Shown in pieces: positions 11,013 to 23,723 of a stretch of DNA of 64,000 bases. The notes under the pieces were generated by a model. That model had not been told where the DNA came from. It did no database searches and was given only the letters and a program-made list of their open reading frames with translations. The DNA is from Chiridota heheva (Eukaryota > Echinodermata > Holothuroidea > Apodida > Chiridotidae), in NCBI GenBank assembly GCA_020152595.1, contig JAIGNY010003255.1, positions 1 to 64,000 of the forward strand, given 5' to 3'. Made by a program: the position numbers and the translations under genes. The first letter of the stretch is position 1; each line of letters begins with the position of its first letter.

Positions 11013-11825
11013 GCAAGAGGGTGAGGGCATATGGCTCCCCAGGACAGGACGCCAGGCTATCGCATGTTAATTCCCCAGTAGTGCTGGTACTCGTTTTTGC
11101 AGATGGGTGGACTAAAGCAAGCAAAAGTGCTTTGAACAAGAACGCAATGCAGGGCTTGCGTCGGGAGTCCAACCCGGTGTTGGTACTTTTCGCATGCAAG
11201 CATGACTCCTTTACCATGCAGTGAACCACTGCACCTCTTTAGCTAAAACTATTCGTCGTTCTTCGAGCGTGTAAAGTAATGTTTTTCTTTTTCTGTTGCA
11301 CTTTTGAGTTATTGGGGCACTTGACCACGATAATACACGTCGAGCGCCAATGGCATTATGATCCAAAACTGATGATTTCAAACTCACGTTTGAATCCATG
11401 TTGTACTCAGAAAAAAAAAAATGAAAAAACATTCACATGCTTAACAGGTCTAAAAAAAGAAGTTTATATTCCATTGTTTATTGTTATTAACTGAGAAAGT
11501 CTTAACACACAAAGGCATTCAAGTGAAAAATGTTGATAATACTCAATAGCCAGTTATCAATCTCTACTATAATCTTATGTATAATAGAAAATTCTCCAAA
11601 AAGAAGGACAAAAGAAGGTGATGTAATGTTACTTATATCAGTGAGGACTTCCTTCAACACCCGACAACCTTATTAATTCTAAGGAAATTACTTCAAAATA
11701 AAGATAAAGGGAAGCTACAACACGTATAATAAGGAAGAGCATTGCAATTTGATAAAACTGAGTTACAATAATTAAAAAGCTCTCCGAGTTGTGGCTTATC
11801 GAGCTTCAATATTTCTGAACAAATT
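11013..11825. other. Non-coding stretch between two minisatellites
   Basis: Aligned to 36680-37495. Relatively GC-rich up to about 11230, then AT-rich. Short overlapping frames on both strands are not conserved between the copies. No gene is called. Confidence 0.5.
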
Positions 11826-13142
11826 TGTGTATCTGTGTTGTGTATGTATGGAGTTAGTGATATGGCAAACATATTTGTGTATCTGTGCTATAAACATGTA
11901 AGTTAGTGATATGGTAAATATTGTATATATGCTATGTATGTGTAGAAGTTAGTGATATGGCAAACATAGTATCTGTGCCATGTATGTGTAGGCTAGTGAT
12001 ATGGCAAATATAGTATTTGTGTTTTGCATGTGTGGGTTAGTAATGTGGAAAAAGATAATATCTATGCTATGTATGTGTAAGTTAGTGGTATGGCAAATAT
12101 AGTATCTGTGCTATGTATGTGTAAGTTAGTAATGTGGGCAAATATAGTATATGTGTTATGTATGTGTAAAGTTAGTGATATGGCAAATATAGTATCTGTG
12201 CTATGTATGTGTAAGTTAGTGATATGGCAAATATAGTTTCTGTGCCATGTGTGTGGGTAAGTGATATGGAAAACATAGTATTTGTGTTATGTATGTGTAA
12301 GTTAGTGATGTGGAAAGATAATACCTATGCTATGTATGTGTAAGTTAGTGGTATGGCAAATATAGTATCAGTGCTATGTAGGTGTAAGTTAGTGATATGG
12401 CAAATATAGTATATGTGTTATGTATGTGTAAGTTAGTGATATGGCAAATATAGTATCTGTGCTATGTATGTGTAAGTTAGTGGTATGGCAAATATAGTAT
12501 CTGTGCTATGTAGGTGTAAGTTAGTGATATGGCAAATATAGTATATGTGTTATGTATGTGTAAGTTAGTGATATGGCAAATATAGTATCTGTGCTATGTA
12601 TGTGTAAGTTAGTGGTATGGGCAAATATAGTATCTGTGCTATGTAGGTGTAAGTTAGTGATATATAAATATAGTATATGTGTTATGTATATGTAAGTTAG
12701 TGATATGGCAAATATAGTATCTGTGCTATGTATGTGTAAATTAGTAATAAGGCAAATATAGTATCTGTGTTTTGTCTGTGTAAGTTAGTGATATGGGCAA
12801 ATATAGTATCTATGCTTTGTATGTGTAAGTTAGTGATATGGCAAGTATAATATTTGTGTTATGTATGTGTAAGTTAGTGATATGGCAAATATAGTATTTG
12901 TGCTATGTCCGTGTAAGTTAGTGCTATGGCAAATCTAGTATCTATGCTGTGTATGTGTAAGTTAGTGATATGGCATATATATATAGTATCTGTGCTATGT
13001 ATGTAAGTTAGTGATATGGCAAATATAGTATTTGTGCTATGTATGTGTAACTTAGTGATATGGCAAATATAGTATCTGTGCTATGTATGTGTAAGTTAGT
13101 GATATGGCAAATATATTATTTGTGCTATGTATGTAAGTTAGT
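11826..13142 (+). repeat. 44-bp minisatellite with 132-bp higher-order repeat, copy 1
   Basis: About 30 units of a 44-bp motif containing GTTAGTGATATGGCAAATAT and AGTATCTGTGCTATGTATGT. At 12342, 12474 and 12606 the same three-unit cassette restarts with exact 132-bp spacing, marked by GTGGTATGG and CTATGTAGGTG variants. Copy 2 has the variants only once, so the higher-order repeat arose after the duplication. Confidence 0.95.
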
Positions 13143-13279
13143 AGTTAAGTTCCTACTTACACAACTAATTTGTGTGCAGGCGTCTGTGTGTATTCTCGAT
13201 TGGATCTTCTACTGCTTCACTTTCATTGCAACTTGACATAACCATTTTCAACGAGGTTTTACGTATATAACCTTTGTAT

Positions 13280-13459
<180 letters not shown>

Positions 13460-15305
13460 AGTAAAGATAGAAAGAGAAAGCTTTTGAAGAAAATAGAAGG
13501 ACGTAACATTAATCCGAAACAGAAATAAACCTTAGGAAGCTTTATACTTTGCTTTTCGTCTTTTATTTTGGGGCCTGTCGCCACATATCCATTTATCACA
13601 AATATATAAGCTGTCTGGAGGAAGCAATCAACTTATCGAAAGCTTTAGAAAGTCAGGGAGTGACTAGATATTTTTCATGAACCTTGACCATAAACGGAGA
13701 TCAAAATAATCCAAAAATAGGATAAGCAAGTTTTGAATAATATTTAATATAATCGTTACTACCCAAATTAGACTGCAGTATCCATCCCCTGGACGTATGC
13801 GTGTACTTAATTGTTTTAAATGACGGCGATTCGCATGATCGCCTTCAACTGCTCTAATGTCTCGTCAACTGTTTTCTCGGAATACCCTTGGGTGCATATG
13901 CGTGATATGTTTGGCAATCATACAGCACCACGGAAGAATATTTTACGAAAGGGATGATCATGGTTATTCTCCAATAATTTTCTCAAAATTTTTATTTTTA
14001 CTTTTAAATAATAGAGCAGCTGTTAAATCGAGATATACTGTCAGAAAAACAACTGTGATTAAAGATTAACGTTGAGGCGGAGTTTTTCTATGCGTACTTA
14101 ATGCACGGTCCAAGGATCTTGGCACTAGTATACTTTAGCAGGGCATTCGCGAAGTCATTTGAACAGTGCATTACACATATAAACACTAAACTTGTTATCA
14201 GATTTCCGTGTTAGATTGTTTGAAACGCATAAAAACAACAAAAAAGAATGAAATACGAAATAAAATTACTTTTTGTGTGTTTTATTAAGAGATTCACCTG
14301 TTGTAAAAGTGAAATAACCCAAATAATCGAGAACGTGCATTAAAGGGATTTAATGCTAATGTCATGACAATGTAAATACTTAATAGAAAGTTTATGATAA
14401 GCAATATATTCTGTATGACTGCCTTAATACTTGTTATTTTTTAATTGACTGGTTACATCAGCTGAATTGAGTCCAGATTGACAACATGTGTAATCGAACA
14501 GCTATACGTGTTCTCCCCATTCCTGAACGAAATAACCCGACCTTGCCCACCCCTTGATCCGCAGGTGAAACAATGTACCGTTTATCTTTGTACCGCGTTT
14601 GGGGATTTCCTTAATATAAATCGTTAATATAAATCAGTTCTGTTATCAAGGAAGTGAGATACAAATTCGTTCTATAATATACAACAATGACAATCGATAT
14701 AGTGCGAAATCTCTATTATAAATCTATGAATCAATAGAAGGTGCAAAGATGCCTCCATTATATCTTACAACTTTTAAAGGTTTAACACAGTATAGAATCA
14801 ATTTCATTTAAAACCTAATAGAAGTTTCGCCTTGAAAACATTTCTCATTTCGTTGTTTAAGCGATCAAAAGAAGCATTATACGAACATTGTGTGGACATA
14901 TTATAGGGAGGTTTGTTTCACAATATGATATAAAACAAACGTTCAATCGTATCAAATTTTGTGTCATGCCTTTACTTCTTGAAACTACTTCAACTGCCAT
15001 TTTGTGTACATTTTCGGGGTGTGGACTTACAATTGCATCTGGTCATGGCGCACTTCCATTAGAACTTATCACAACCCTAGCCTATGCGCAAAATATTGAC
15101 AGCCACATAACGGCCATGTCATGGCAAACATATACTGTGATGTTGATCAATTGGATTTTGAGTTATGATATGGAAAAACAAGATTTTTTTACCACAACAA
15201 ATTCTTTCTTCATCACAGAAGTGTGACAATTATGACACGATAAACTAATGGAACATTTTGATTTTGGCCTTAATACAAAATGATGATAATTTTAAGGGCG
15301 ATATT
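13460..15305. other. Intergenic, no gene recognised
   Basis: AT-rich sequence with no clear splice chain, repeat or known protein. The longest frame (14888-15226, 112 codons, plus strand) has no recognisable motif and is not called. Confidence 0.5.
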
Positions 15306-15317
15306 CCCTTACAGAAA

Positions 15318-15475
15318 AATGAGCTCGCGACGAGCTCGCCACAAGCTCGTCAACAATATCACGAGCTCGTCAACAAAAAACGAGATCGTCGCGAGCTTGT
15401 CAGATTGTTAACGAGCTCGCGACGAGCTCGTCAAAACATAGACGAGCTCGCCACGAGCTCGTCAATAACTGGCCA
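15318..15475. repeat. Left GAGCTCG palindrome array
   Basis: At least nine GAGCTCG or one-off variants within 160 bp, joined by GTCAA-type linkers. It is related in inverted orientation to the array at 18800-19225. Confidence 0.85.
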
Positions 15476-15497
15476 AGCTTGTTGTGTTTTAATTGTG

Positions 15498-15707
15498 CTA
15501 CATAAAACATTTTTGTACCTTGTGCAATATTCCTCTCCTCAAGCTCATTAATTTCTCTATTTTGACCAACACCTCATGTGCTACAGTATCCTTGATCAAA
15601 TGACACACTCTTCCATACTCATGCATTCTCTCTCCACATGAACAAATTAAATACTGGATGTTATCCTTTCCCAAAAAGCAAACATGTTCAATGATTTCAT
15701 CTCCCAC
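15498..15707 (-). other. Open frame of unknown meaning near left end of inverted-repeat element
   Basis: Frame opening with a GTG codon, about 70 residues, reading outward to the left end. It contains CSCGERMHEYGRVCH, a cysteine-histidine cluster. I do not recognise the family. It could be the degraded end of a transposase gene, or chance. Confidence 0.2.
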
Positions 15708-17042
15708 AACTCCTCATGTCATCCATGTCACCCTTACAACCCCCTGCCTCTGCCTCATGTGATTCCTCTCTCCTTCATGACCAAAATCACTTGGAACTCA
15801 TAAGTTCCAATATGCCATGCATTTAGCCCCATGATGTTGTATGTCTCATCCCCAAATGTTGCATTTAACTGAACTCAGCATGGCCAAAATCTTCCCTCTT
15901 CAATCCATTCCCTTTCTGTATTAAAACCACTTCTCTGTTACCAATTCACACAGGCTTGTGTACATAACCTTTATGTAATCTCCTTTTAGGGAATCTGTTA
16001 TTTAGAGATTCCTGGTTCTCAGTTTTCTTATTTTTCTTTACTTTAAAAATATATATAAATTCTCTTTCTATCTCAATGCTCCATGGCTATACAAGCAACA
16101 CTGTGTTCACTGATAATATCATATTTCGATCATGCCACAAGTTGAAGGAAGTGTTATCCCTGTTAGCCAATGAAAACAAAGGATGTTCTTTATGAAGGTC
16201 AAACACTTTAAATTTAAAACCAGAGAGCTGCCATTTTAGGCAGCAAATGTTATTAGCAGGTCTACAGGATTCAGGGTAGTAATTTCTGCTATAAATGTAA
16301 GTTCATTTTATTTTATTTTTCTATACAATCTATTATTTGTATGATAAACATGTTTTTAAAACAAACTTAGGATTTCCTCACTGATCTTAGTTAAATTTTA
16401 GAAGTATGTATGGCCTTTAGTCAAACAGTACTTAGTTAGGCCAAGCTTTGTTGTGAGAATTTCAAAGAATTATCTGGGATCGTTAATGCAGAGAATGGAG
16501 ACAATTGATCAAAGAAGTTCAGCTAAGTTAATTTTGAGATCAGAGAATTTGGAGCATAATGAAAGACTACTTCAAAAGACCAGAAAAGGCAATTTTATTT
16601 GCAGTCATATTTGTAGAGGAAACTTATTTGTTTTAATAGAAGGTATCTATTGCAGAGAAGATTAAGTTCCAGACAGTAAAAAAAGACATACATATTACAT
16701 TCATGGCCTATTTGATAATGTTCAGTATATATGTTATTACTCAAATGAGAATTTTTTTTTTTTTTTTTTTTTGGGGTGGAGTGGGAGAGACAGTATCATT
16801 GGTATTTGATAGGGATATCAGTGAGATTGCGATTTAAAGGTTATCATTGAAATTTAAGGGGGCTGTCTATCCTTATGCCAAACCTGGTGCTTTCCCTAGG
16901 ATGGAATGGTAGAGGAGGTGGGTGAAAGATTAATATATCAGACCATATTTATTAAGGTTTTTCAATCACTTGAAGTGGTTGAAGTATTACAGTAGCTTAC
17001 CATAATACTTCTATATTTAATTAATTTGTTTTTTTCCAACAG

Positions 17043-18560
17043 ACCTTGTTGAATTGTTTTCAGAGTAACAGAAGAAAATCACCAGTTGGCAGTTTTCCTG
17101 ATCCCTTTTTATGGCAGACTCAAATAAATACACCTATTCATAAGACCAACAGAACTCTCAGGACAAATATAACTGGCTTGACAAGATATAATCTCCAGCA
17201 AACCCAATTATTGTGGATAACAATGCAATTGACCATCAAGGTATGAAGGTAAGAAACATTTTGTGTCACCAATGACATGGCAAAATAAGTGGTGCAAGAA
17301 AACTTGACTAAATTGGATAAAATATTGCTTATTTCATAGATTATTTGACAAGCTTTTTTGGAAATTAAACAATAAATTCAGTGCATGGTTCAGTTCATAA
17401 GTCCATACATGCAAAGAACTTTCAAAGGGACAGATGCTACAATTGTAAACAACAACATGGCAAAGTGTGTAGTAACTTGTAATTGGCCCATTTTTTAAAT
17501 ATATTTTTACCTGGTATAACTATATAAAAGTGTAACAAAATATTATAGGCCTATATTGGAGATAGGCCTAACTTCATATTTTTGCCGATGTTTATCAACA
17601 CTGATCTATCCATTGTAATTAGTAGCTCGTTTTCTTTATTTGATCATCACTTAAATTCAAATTAGATGGGGGGGAGGGGGCGGCAAACTCCATAAGAAAA
17701 AAATATTTTTATCTGAAGGAATATTCATTATGATTCATATAATAATGTGTCAATGTTCAAAGCTTAGCAATTTATCTCTTTTAGGCTCTCCCACTTCATG
17801 TAATTTCAATTTGTTCAGTTGGCAAGTGGAAAAGTGTCATTTTTGTTTCCATTTGCTGGTCATTTATTGCTTATCTTTGAGCAAACCTGCACAGCGCTTT
17901 TGCTTACCAGGTTTAATCCACCTGGCTGAAGGGGGAAAAATACTGAAGAAATTAGAGCGGTCCTTGGATTGATAACAGTTTGTGCCTGAGAAGTCATGGG
18001 TTTCCAGCTGCAGGATTAATCATAGAAAAGCATTTCCTAATTGGCCTTTTTTTGGCAGAAGGGTCGGGTGTCACCAGGATTTATCTGAGAAGGTAAATTG
18101 CCTCTTTGACAAGATAAATCTCACTGGTTTCACCCCTTTTGTTTTCAGTAAATTTTCCAGACAATTGTAATCTAGATGTAGAGGTGCTAGACCGGAGGTC
18201 TTAGGGACGATGCTCTCTCCACGTACCCCACTGGTGCTACCCCTGCCTATAGCAAAGTCATGAACATGATTTAATTTTTGTAGGAACATAATCAGTTTAT
18301 TATATATATATTTTCATTCTTTCAGAATTTGTGCCGAGAGAAAGGAAACAGCAGGGGCAACAACCTATGAAAGTGAAGGACTGCTTCCCATCAGAATGCT
18401 ATTTTAGAACTTAACAGATGCAGCACGAGGAGCAGTATACTTGATTTATGAACTGATTGTTTTAATTCATATCTTGCTTTATATATAAGCCTTATACATA
18501 CCTTAGAATATTTTTAATATTTGAAATTTATTTGAAATGTGCTTGTTACGTTTAGAAAAT
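17043..18560 (+). other. Candidate spliced transcript inside the inverted-repeat element
   Basis: Three exon-like pieces have strong signals. One is 17043-17248, after TTTTTTTCCAACAG and before GTAAGA. A second is 17785-18092, after TTTATCTCTTTTAG and before GTAAAT. The third starts at 18326, after TTTTCATTCTTTCAG. A further donor (AAAT then GTAAGTTC) lies at about 16298. No single reading frame runs through them, so if real this is a non-coding or decayed gene. Signals were judged by eye only. Confidence 0.25.
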
Positions 18561-18799
18561 TGTGATATTTGGTATTCACTTTCACCCTTGAAGACATCTT
18601 TATTTCCGTCACCTTGTTCTAAACAGAACATTGTTATAGATTAGATAAAAGTATGTATCTTAGAGCATTATACCAGCTTACTTTGTCTTTATTAGGTACA
18701 GTTCATTGCCAGGTGAATTTGATTGACCCAAAAAGTACAAGCAAAGGTTGCTGTTAACTGCTTTGTCACAAGAAACTAACTTGTCAAGTTAAAAGATGA

Positions 18800-19236
18800 G
18801 AAACGAGCTCGCGGCGAATTCGTCAGAGAGACGAGCTCGCGGCGAACTCGTCAGAGAGACGAGCTCGCGGCGAACTCGTCAGAGAGACGAGCTCGCCGCG
18901 AGCTCGTCAGCAGACGAGCTCGCCGCGAGCTCGTAAAGGTTCCAATTGAGAGCTCGTGGCGAGCTCGTCATTAAAACGAGCTCGCTGCAAGCTCGGGACG
19001 AGCTCGTCATTTTGACGAGGTCGCCATTTTGACGAGCTCGCCATTTTGACGAGCTCGCCATTTTGACGAGCTCGCCATTTTGACGAGCTCGCCATTTTGA
19101 CGAGCACGCCACGAGCTCGTAAAGGTTCCAATTTCAAGCTCGCCGCGAGCTTGTTTTTAGACTTTGACGAGCTCGTCGCGAGCTCGTCAAAGAGGTTGAA
19201 TACGAGCTCGCGGCGAGCTCGCTATTTCTGTAAGGG
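18800..19236. repeat. Right GAGCTCG palindrome array and terminus
   Basis: Tandem phrases such as GACGAGCTCGCCATTTT and GACGAGCTCGCGGCGAACTC, about 20 palindromic cores. The array ends with TTTCTGTAAGGG at the element boundary. Confidence 0.9.
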
Positions 19237-19559
19237 TTAACGTCAAATCCAGATGTTTCTGTAACTGTGTTTTGTTCGCTTCACACAGTGAATCTATAAA
19301 CCTGATTGTATTGGACAACGGTGGGTAACGGCTTTGGAAGATAAGATATGACGCCTTATGGCAGCCTGTTGCAGACTGTTGCAGTTTATCTCTCAAAGTA
19401 GATTAGTATCTTTCATCTATTCTGATTGCCATTTACGAGCAAGACATAAGTGGTAAGCGTGCTAAAATGTGCTCTTTTGAAAAAGTAGGACAAATTCGGA
19501 GATTCATGTGTTCTTCATAACCGAAATCAGAGGAGTTTTCCTAATTTATTATTTCACCT

Positions 19560-19990
19560 ACCGGTACAAACATGCTTTCGATTTTCTTAAATATTTTATA
19601 TATTTCTTTCAATTTTCGGTAATTTATTTTTAATCCGATTTTTGTTATTTTTTGTTCAATAATCGGTCAGTTTTCTTCATTTTGGGGCAATTTCGTCTTC
19701 CAATTTTGGGCAATTTCCTTAATTCTTGTACAATTTTCTTTATTTGGAAAAAAATATCTTTCAATGTTTGAAAAATTGCTTTTAATTTTGTGGCAATTTT
19801 TCTTCGATTTTCGTTCAATTTTTGGTTAATTTCTTTCATTTGGGGGCAATTTTTCTTCGATTTTTGAAGAAAAAAACCCATCAATTATTGGGAAATGTTG
19901 CCAAATTTCACCCAAATTTTTAATGATTCTACCAAAATTTTCTTCAATTTTTTATTGATAATTTCCAAAATTTCCCAATCGAAAGAAAAC
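19560..19990. repeat. AATT-rich periodic repeat block
   Basis: Runs of CAATTTTCTTC and CAATTTCCTT phrases about every 20 nt. Same family as 1690-2080, opposite orientation. Confidence 0.75.
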
Positions 19991-20759
19991 TTTTCTGAGG
20001 GAACCTTTCCTAATTAATAAAAGAGAAGAGTCACATATCATCTTTAATAATTTCGACTTCTGTTAATCGGATACGTCAAAGTACTGGTTCACGCTTTATG
20101 CCCGTTCAAGATAAAATCTATAATGACCATTTAATAATTATTATAATTGTTTGTTTTTTCATTATTTTTTTTTATATATTTGATTTATTTTGTGTTTAAA
20201 TAATCGATAGAAAAGCGGTGTTTTTAAAATGGATAATTTTCTATACGACCGAAGTATATTTATCATACACAAAATTCTGCATTGGTTTTGTTTTTTACAG
20301 CTCAAATTCCGCGCGCTATTTAAAGGTAAACAAAAATCTGAATGAATTTTGTTCAGCGTGTATAAACAGATAAACATGAGCGGCTGTGTCTTAAGCTGTA
20401 TAGAAGAAATATCGATTTATAAATTATTCTTCGATGCAACGTGACATAAAGTTTGATGCTTACAAAACATGCATGCAATGTACATAATTTGATAATGGTA
20501 TATTTAGTTCAAAGTGACTGCATTAAATGCAAAATTCGCATTGAGTATGTAAGAAGTGAAGATAGATATAAAGCTTGTGCACATATATAATTTTTCAGCA
20601 TATTATACTGTTATATAGGCCAACCTTATTGAATGTTTTATTTTTTGCAGATTATGCAACACTTAGAAGCGGGAGTAGGGGCAACTAACTCTGCGAGGAT
20701 TTCACGTTCCCGGTGGCAAGCTTCCTGCCCGGGTGTGTGTGTAGGGGGGGGAGGGGTTA

Positions 20760-21240
20760 AGGAATTGGGAAATTCTTAAAATAAAATGGAAAATATTGGT
20801 GAAATTTAATGAAATTTATGGTAACATTTAACTTTGCATTATTTTTCAAAAGTCAGTGAAGAAAACATCCCGAAAATTGTTTTAAATTCTCGAAAATGTA
20901 AAAAGAAAAAGAAATATTGAAGAGAATTGCCCAGAAATGAGGGTATTTCCCGAACAAAATATAAGAAAATTTCCTGAAAATTGGCCAAACAACTGAACGA
21001 AAATGAAAGAAATTTCTTTAAAATGTTACAAAAATCGAAGGGGAATGCGGCCCGGAAATGATAGATATTTTGGAATCCCCAAAATTAAAGAATTCCCCTC
21101 AATTGGCTAAACAATTTTCGAAAATGAGAAAAATCTAATAATCAGAGAACATTTTCCGAATATCAAAGAAAATTGTCCGGATTTAAAGGAAAGTGTCCGG
21201 AAAATTAATGAATGCTGAAGATTTCCCGATTAGCAACAAC
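20760..21240. repeat. AATT-rich periodic repeat block
   Basis: Phrases such as GAAAATTG and AAGAAATTTCC recur. It is preceded by a G-rich tract at 20725-20757. Confidence 0.7.
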
Positions 21241-23584
21241 TTGAACATTGATAAAAGCTTATTTTATAAGTGCAATTTTTCAGTTTGTATAATCGGGAAG
21301 TATTTTGGGTCTTGTTCCCTCTAAGAATGGATCACTTCCTAAGCCCTTGGGATCTACGCAAAATGACTTTTGGAGACTAAAATATGATAAAGTTGTACCG
21401 TAGGATACCTCGGTTTATTGAAGGGGGGCTGGGTGGGGTGATGGGGGTATGATGATATCGCATGTGATCCATACATGTCGTCCCTGTTTCGACATGCATA
21501 GTCATGGTAGTGGCGAACGTACAAAAGTATACTTTTTCGCTTTGAAATAGTGACGAATGTGCAATTAAACAAGTTTAATTGCAAATTACTCTGATTAACA
21601 AGTAACTGTTTCTTTGTGTTTGTGTCATTTATTAATTACACTTTAAATACTTTATTTGTTATCATGGAAAACGAGGAAAGTAAGCATATAAATCACAGAC
21701 ATGTGTTTACAGACATTCGTCACTATGTTAAACTGTCAATGAATCGCCTTTCTAGTCGACGCTATATTCGTCAAAGAGGGACGATATAAACAGTCATGAT
21801 ATAGAATCATGAAATCATACCTTAACGGCTTACATAGACTATGGTCTGCCCCAACAGCCCAACTCAATCATATCTCAAGAGCCGCCTCTTTTGATAAATT
21901 AGTAATGGCAAATTTTGAACGAAATATTGAGGAAAAAGTCTGAAAATAGAATTCAGCTTTCGGTATAGTCTTCCTGTTGTGAACCAAAAATGTTGAAGAC
22001 TTACTTTCAAATAGTTTACAGTCCTCCGCGGAAAATGTAGATCATTAATAGCAAACATCGGAAGAAGGTATATCATAAACCTCATGCTGTATTAGATTTT
22101 TCATGGAGAAATTGAAGATACAATGAGATAATAGGCCTATAACTACAAAACATAAATAGAGACACATTTTTTGGAGAGGGGACACAGTCGACGATTCTAT
22201 GACTGTATAAGAAATGTAATATTTTTATAAGTAGATAAGAAGACCTTTTGTTATCATATATAGCTTTGAAAATTATTGAGGGCAAAAGTCCCCCGGCTCC
22301 CTGCACGGCCCTGCATTGAAGCAATTTCGACACAAAGTATATACAGAATGTTGTTTATTCATTTTCTTTCAGCTGTATGTTTCAGCCCACCTTAAGTGCA
22401 GTAAAAACTATGTTGAGAACTGCCAAAGAAACTAATTTGGATCTATCAAATTTATGAATTTTAGTTGGGGTGGGGACTCGGGGGGATACCCTTTCAGCAA
22501 TATGCCATAGGCCTACTGCCGCATTCCCCCGTGCAGTCGAAACACATTCCGCTGCCCTTGGCCTGTTGGTATACCCGTACCCCTCTGGGCTGATTTTAGA
22601 TAATTTCTATAGCCTCGAGAGGGTAAATAAACACCATTTTTGATTTTTTACCCCCGCCGCTTCCGTTACGAAACTCCCGCCTGTGTTCATAGGGGCAATG
22701 TCCAATGGATAACTTGTATTCAATTCTAATATTAAAATATATATATTTTCTTTTACTTGTCGCGATCTGTTCGATGTTTATCCGTTTGCAACTTAATATT
22801 TTGTTTGTGGCTGATAACTCGTTCTAGTTCAAACCAAGGAGCGTCCACTTGCGCATTTACGCTCCTTGATAAAACCTGAGTAAATTCAATCTAAGTACGC
22901 ACTCAAAGCCACTGAGTGCATAAAGTGTGCGTGGTTTTTTTTTTTTTTTATGGAGCAAATTTTCACGCGTACACGGGCTGTGCGCATCCAAAAACACGCG
23001 TTATGTATGTAAAATCATCAAGTTTTCTAAATTACCATATTGCGCATTCAAAACAAGCGCCCTGTGTTAAGAGAAAGACAAGCGTGGGTCACGAAATATT
23101 GAACTTTTTAGTTTCACTTATATACGGTACCATTCCGTGTAATGTGGTTAATAAATAAGCAGTTTCTTATTCACAAGAAGAAAAGCCAGCTGTTGTTTTA
23201 ACTTTTTAAGAACGGAACAAATGCAGGTGCGGTTAACAGGACACAGAATGATTACAGAGGAAGACTGAAACTGATAGTAAATACAAATTTAACATGTCGA
23301 CTCACTTTAATTGTTAACATACTTAATAATGCCCCATGCCCACAATATATTGATAGAGTAATCTCATGTTAAGAAAAATCAAATTGCAGCCTCCATATTC
23401 TCATAATTTCAAAGAATCTATTTTCAAGCCAGAACACCGTAAATGAAAATACTTAGTCGCTAGGCCTAGATTGTTCTGAAATTTCGGTATTGCCACGATC
23501 TCAACCAGAACCAACCACAAACAAGGCGTTGATACGCGCATGTTTTGTCTCTTGCTTAACTATATTTCAACAAATCTCTTTCAG
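21241..23584. other. Intergenic, no gene recognised
   Basis: No frame, splice chain or repeat that I can support. A poly-T run is at 22936-22950. The second duplication copy begins at its right edge. Confidence 0.5.
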
Positions 23585-23715
23585 TATGGTCGCGTTGATA
23601 CACATGAAGAGGACTAGGGGTGAACAAAAGTAGCTGCCTCTCGCGCACAAGAGGTATTTTGAACGTGCGTGCACTTGCTCGAATTTTGTGCAAAGGTGTT
23701 GTGGACAGTCTGTGA

Positions 23716-23723
23716 TGACGTCA
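23716..23723. promoter_or_regulatory. CRE-type palindrome TGACGTCA, copy 2
   Basis: Counterpart of 108-115; the octamer is unchanged although the next bases differ. Confidence 0.25.

Larger units (their letters stand above)
1..13145 (+). repeat. Segmental duplication, copy 1 (left edge outside window)
   Basis: This block aligns base for base, with scattered substitutions and small indels, to 23585-38540 in the same orientation. Collinear parts are 1-2507 against 23585-25933 and 4513-13145 against about 30165-38540. The segment 2508-4512 has no counterpart in copy 2. The block may start before the window. The right end of the homology lies inside the 44-bp minisatellite. Copy 1 has many single-base indels relative to copy 2, and they break both the receptor gene and the candidate downstream exon. 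The match was read by eye; percent identity was not computed. Confidence 0.95.
15306..19236. mobile_element. Inverted-repeat DNA element with GAGCTCG subterminal arrays (piggyBac-like guess)
   Basis: The left end reads CCCTTACAGAAAAATGAGCTCG (first twelve bases at 15306-15317). The right end, read on the minus strand from 19236, has the same CCCTTACAGAAA followed by a GAGCTCG array. Inside each end are arrays of CGAGCTCG palindromes: about 15320-15470 on the left and 18800-19225 on the right. The right end is followed by TTAA (19237-19240); the left is preceded by TATT. CCC termini and TTAA are typical of piggyBac-type elements, but the left TTAA is missing and no transposase was found. The interior is AT-rich. 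Confidence 0.55.

Noticed and set aside
11826-13142. CRISPR-like array of repeats
   Set aside because: Units are contiguous 44-bp repeats without unique spacers, in eukaryotic DNA.
14888-15226. 112-codon plus-strand frame
   Set aside because: No known motif, no splice context and no second copy to test conservation.
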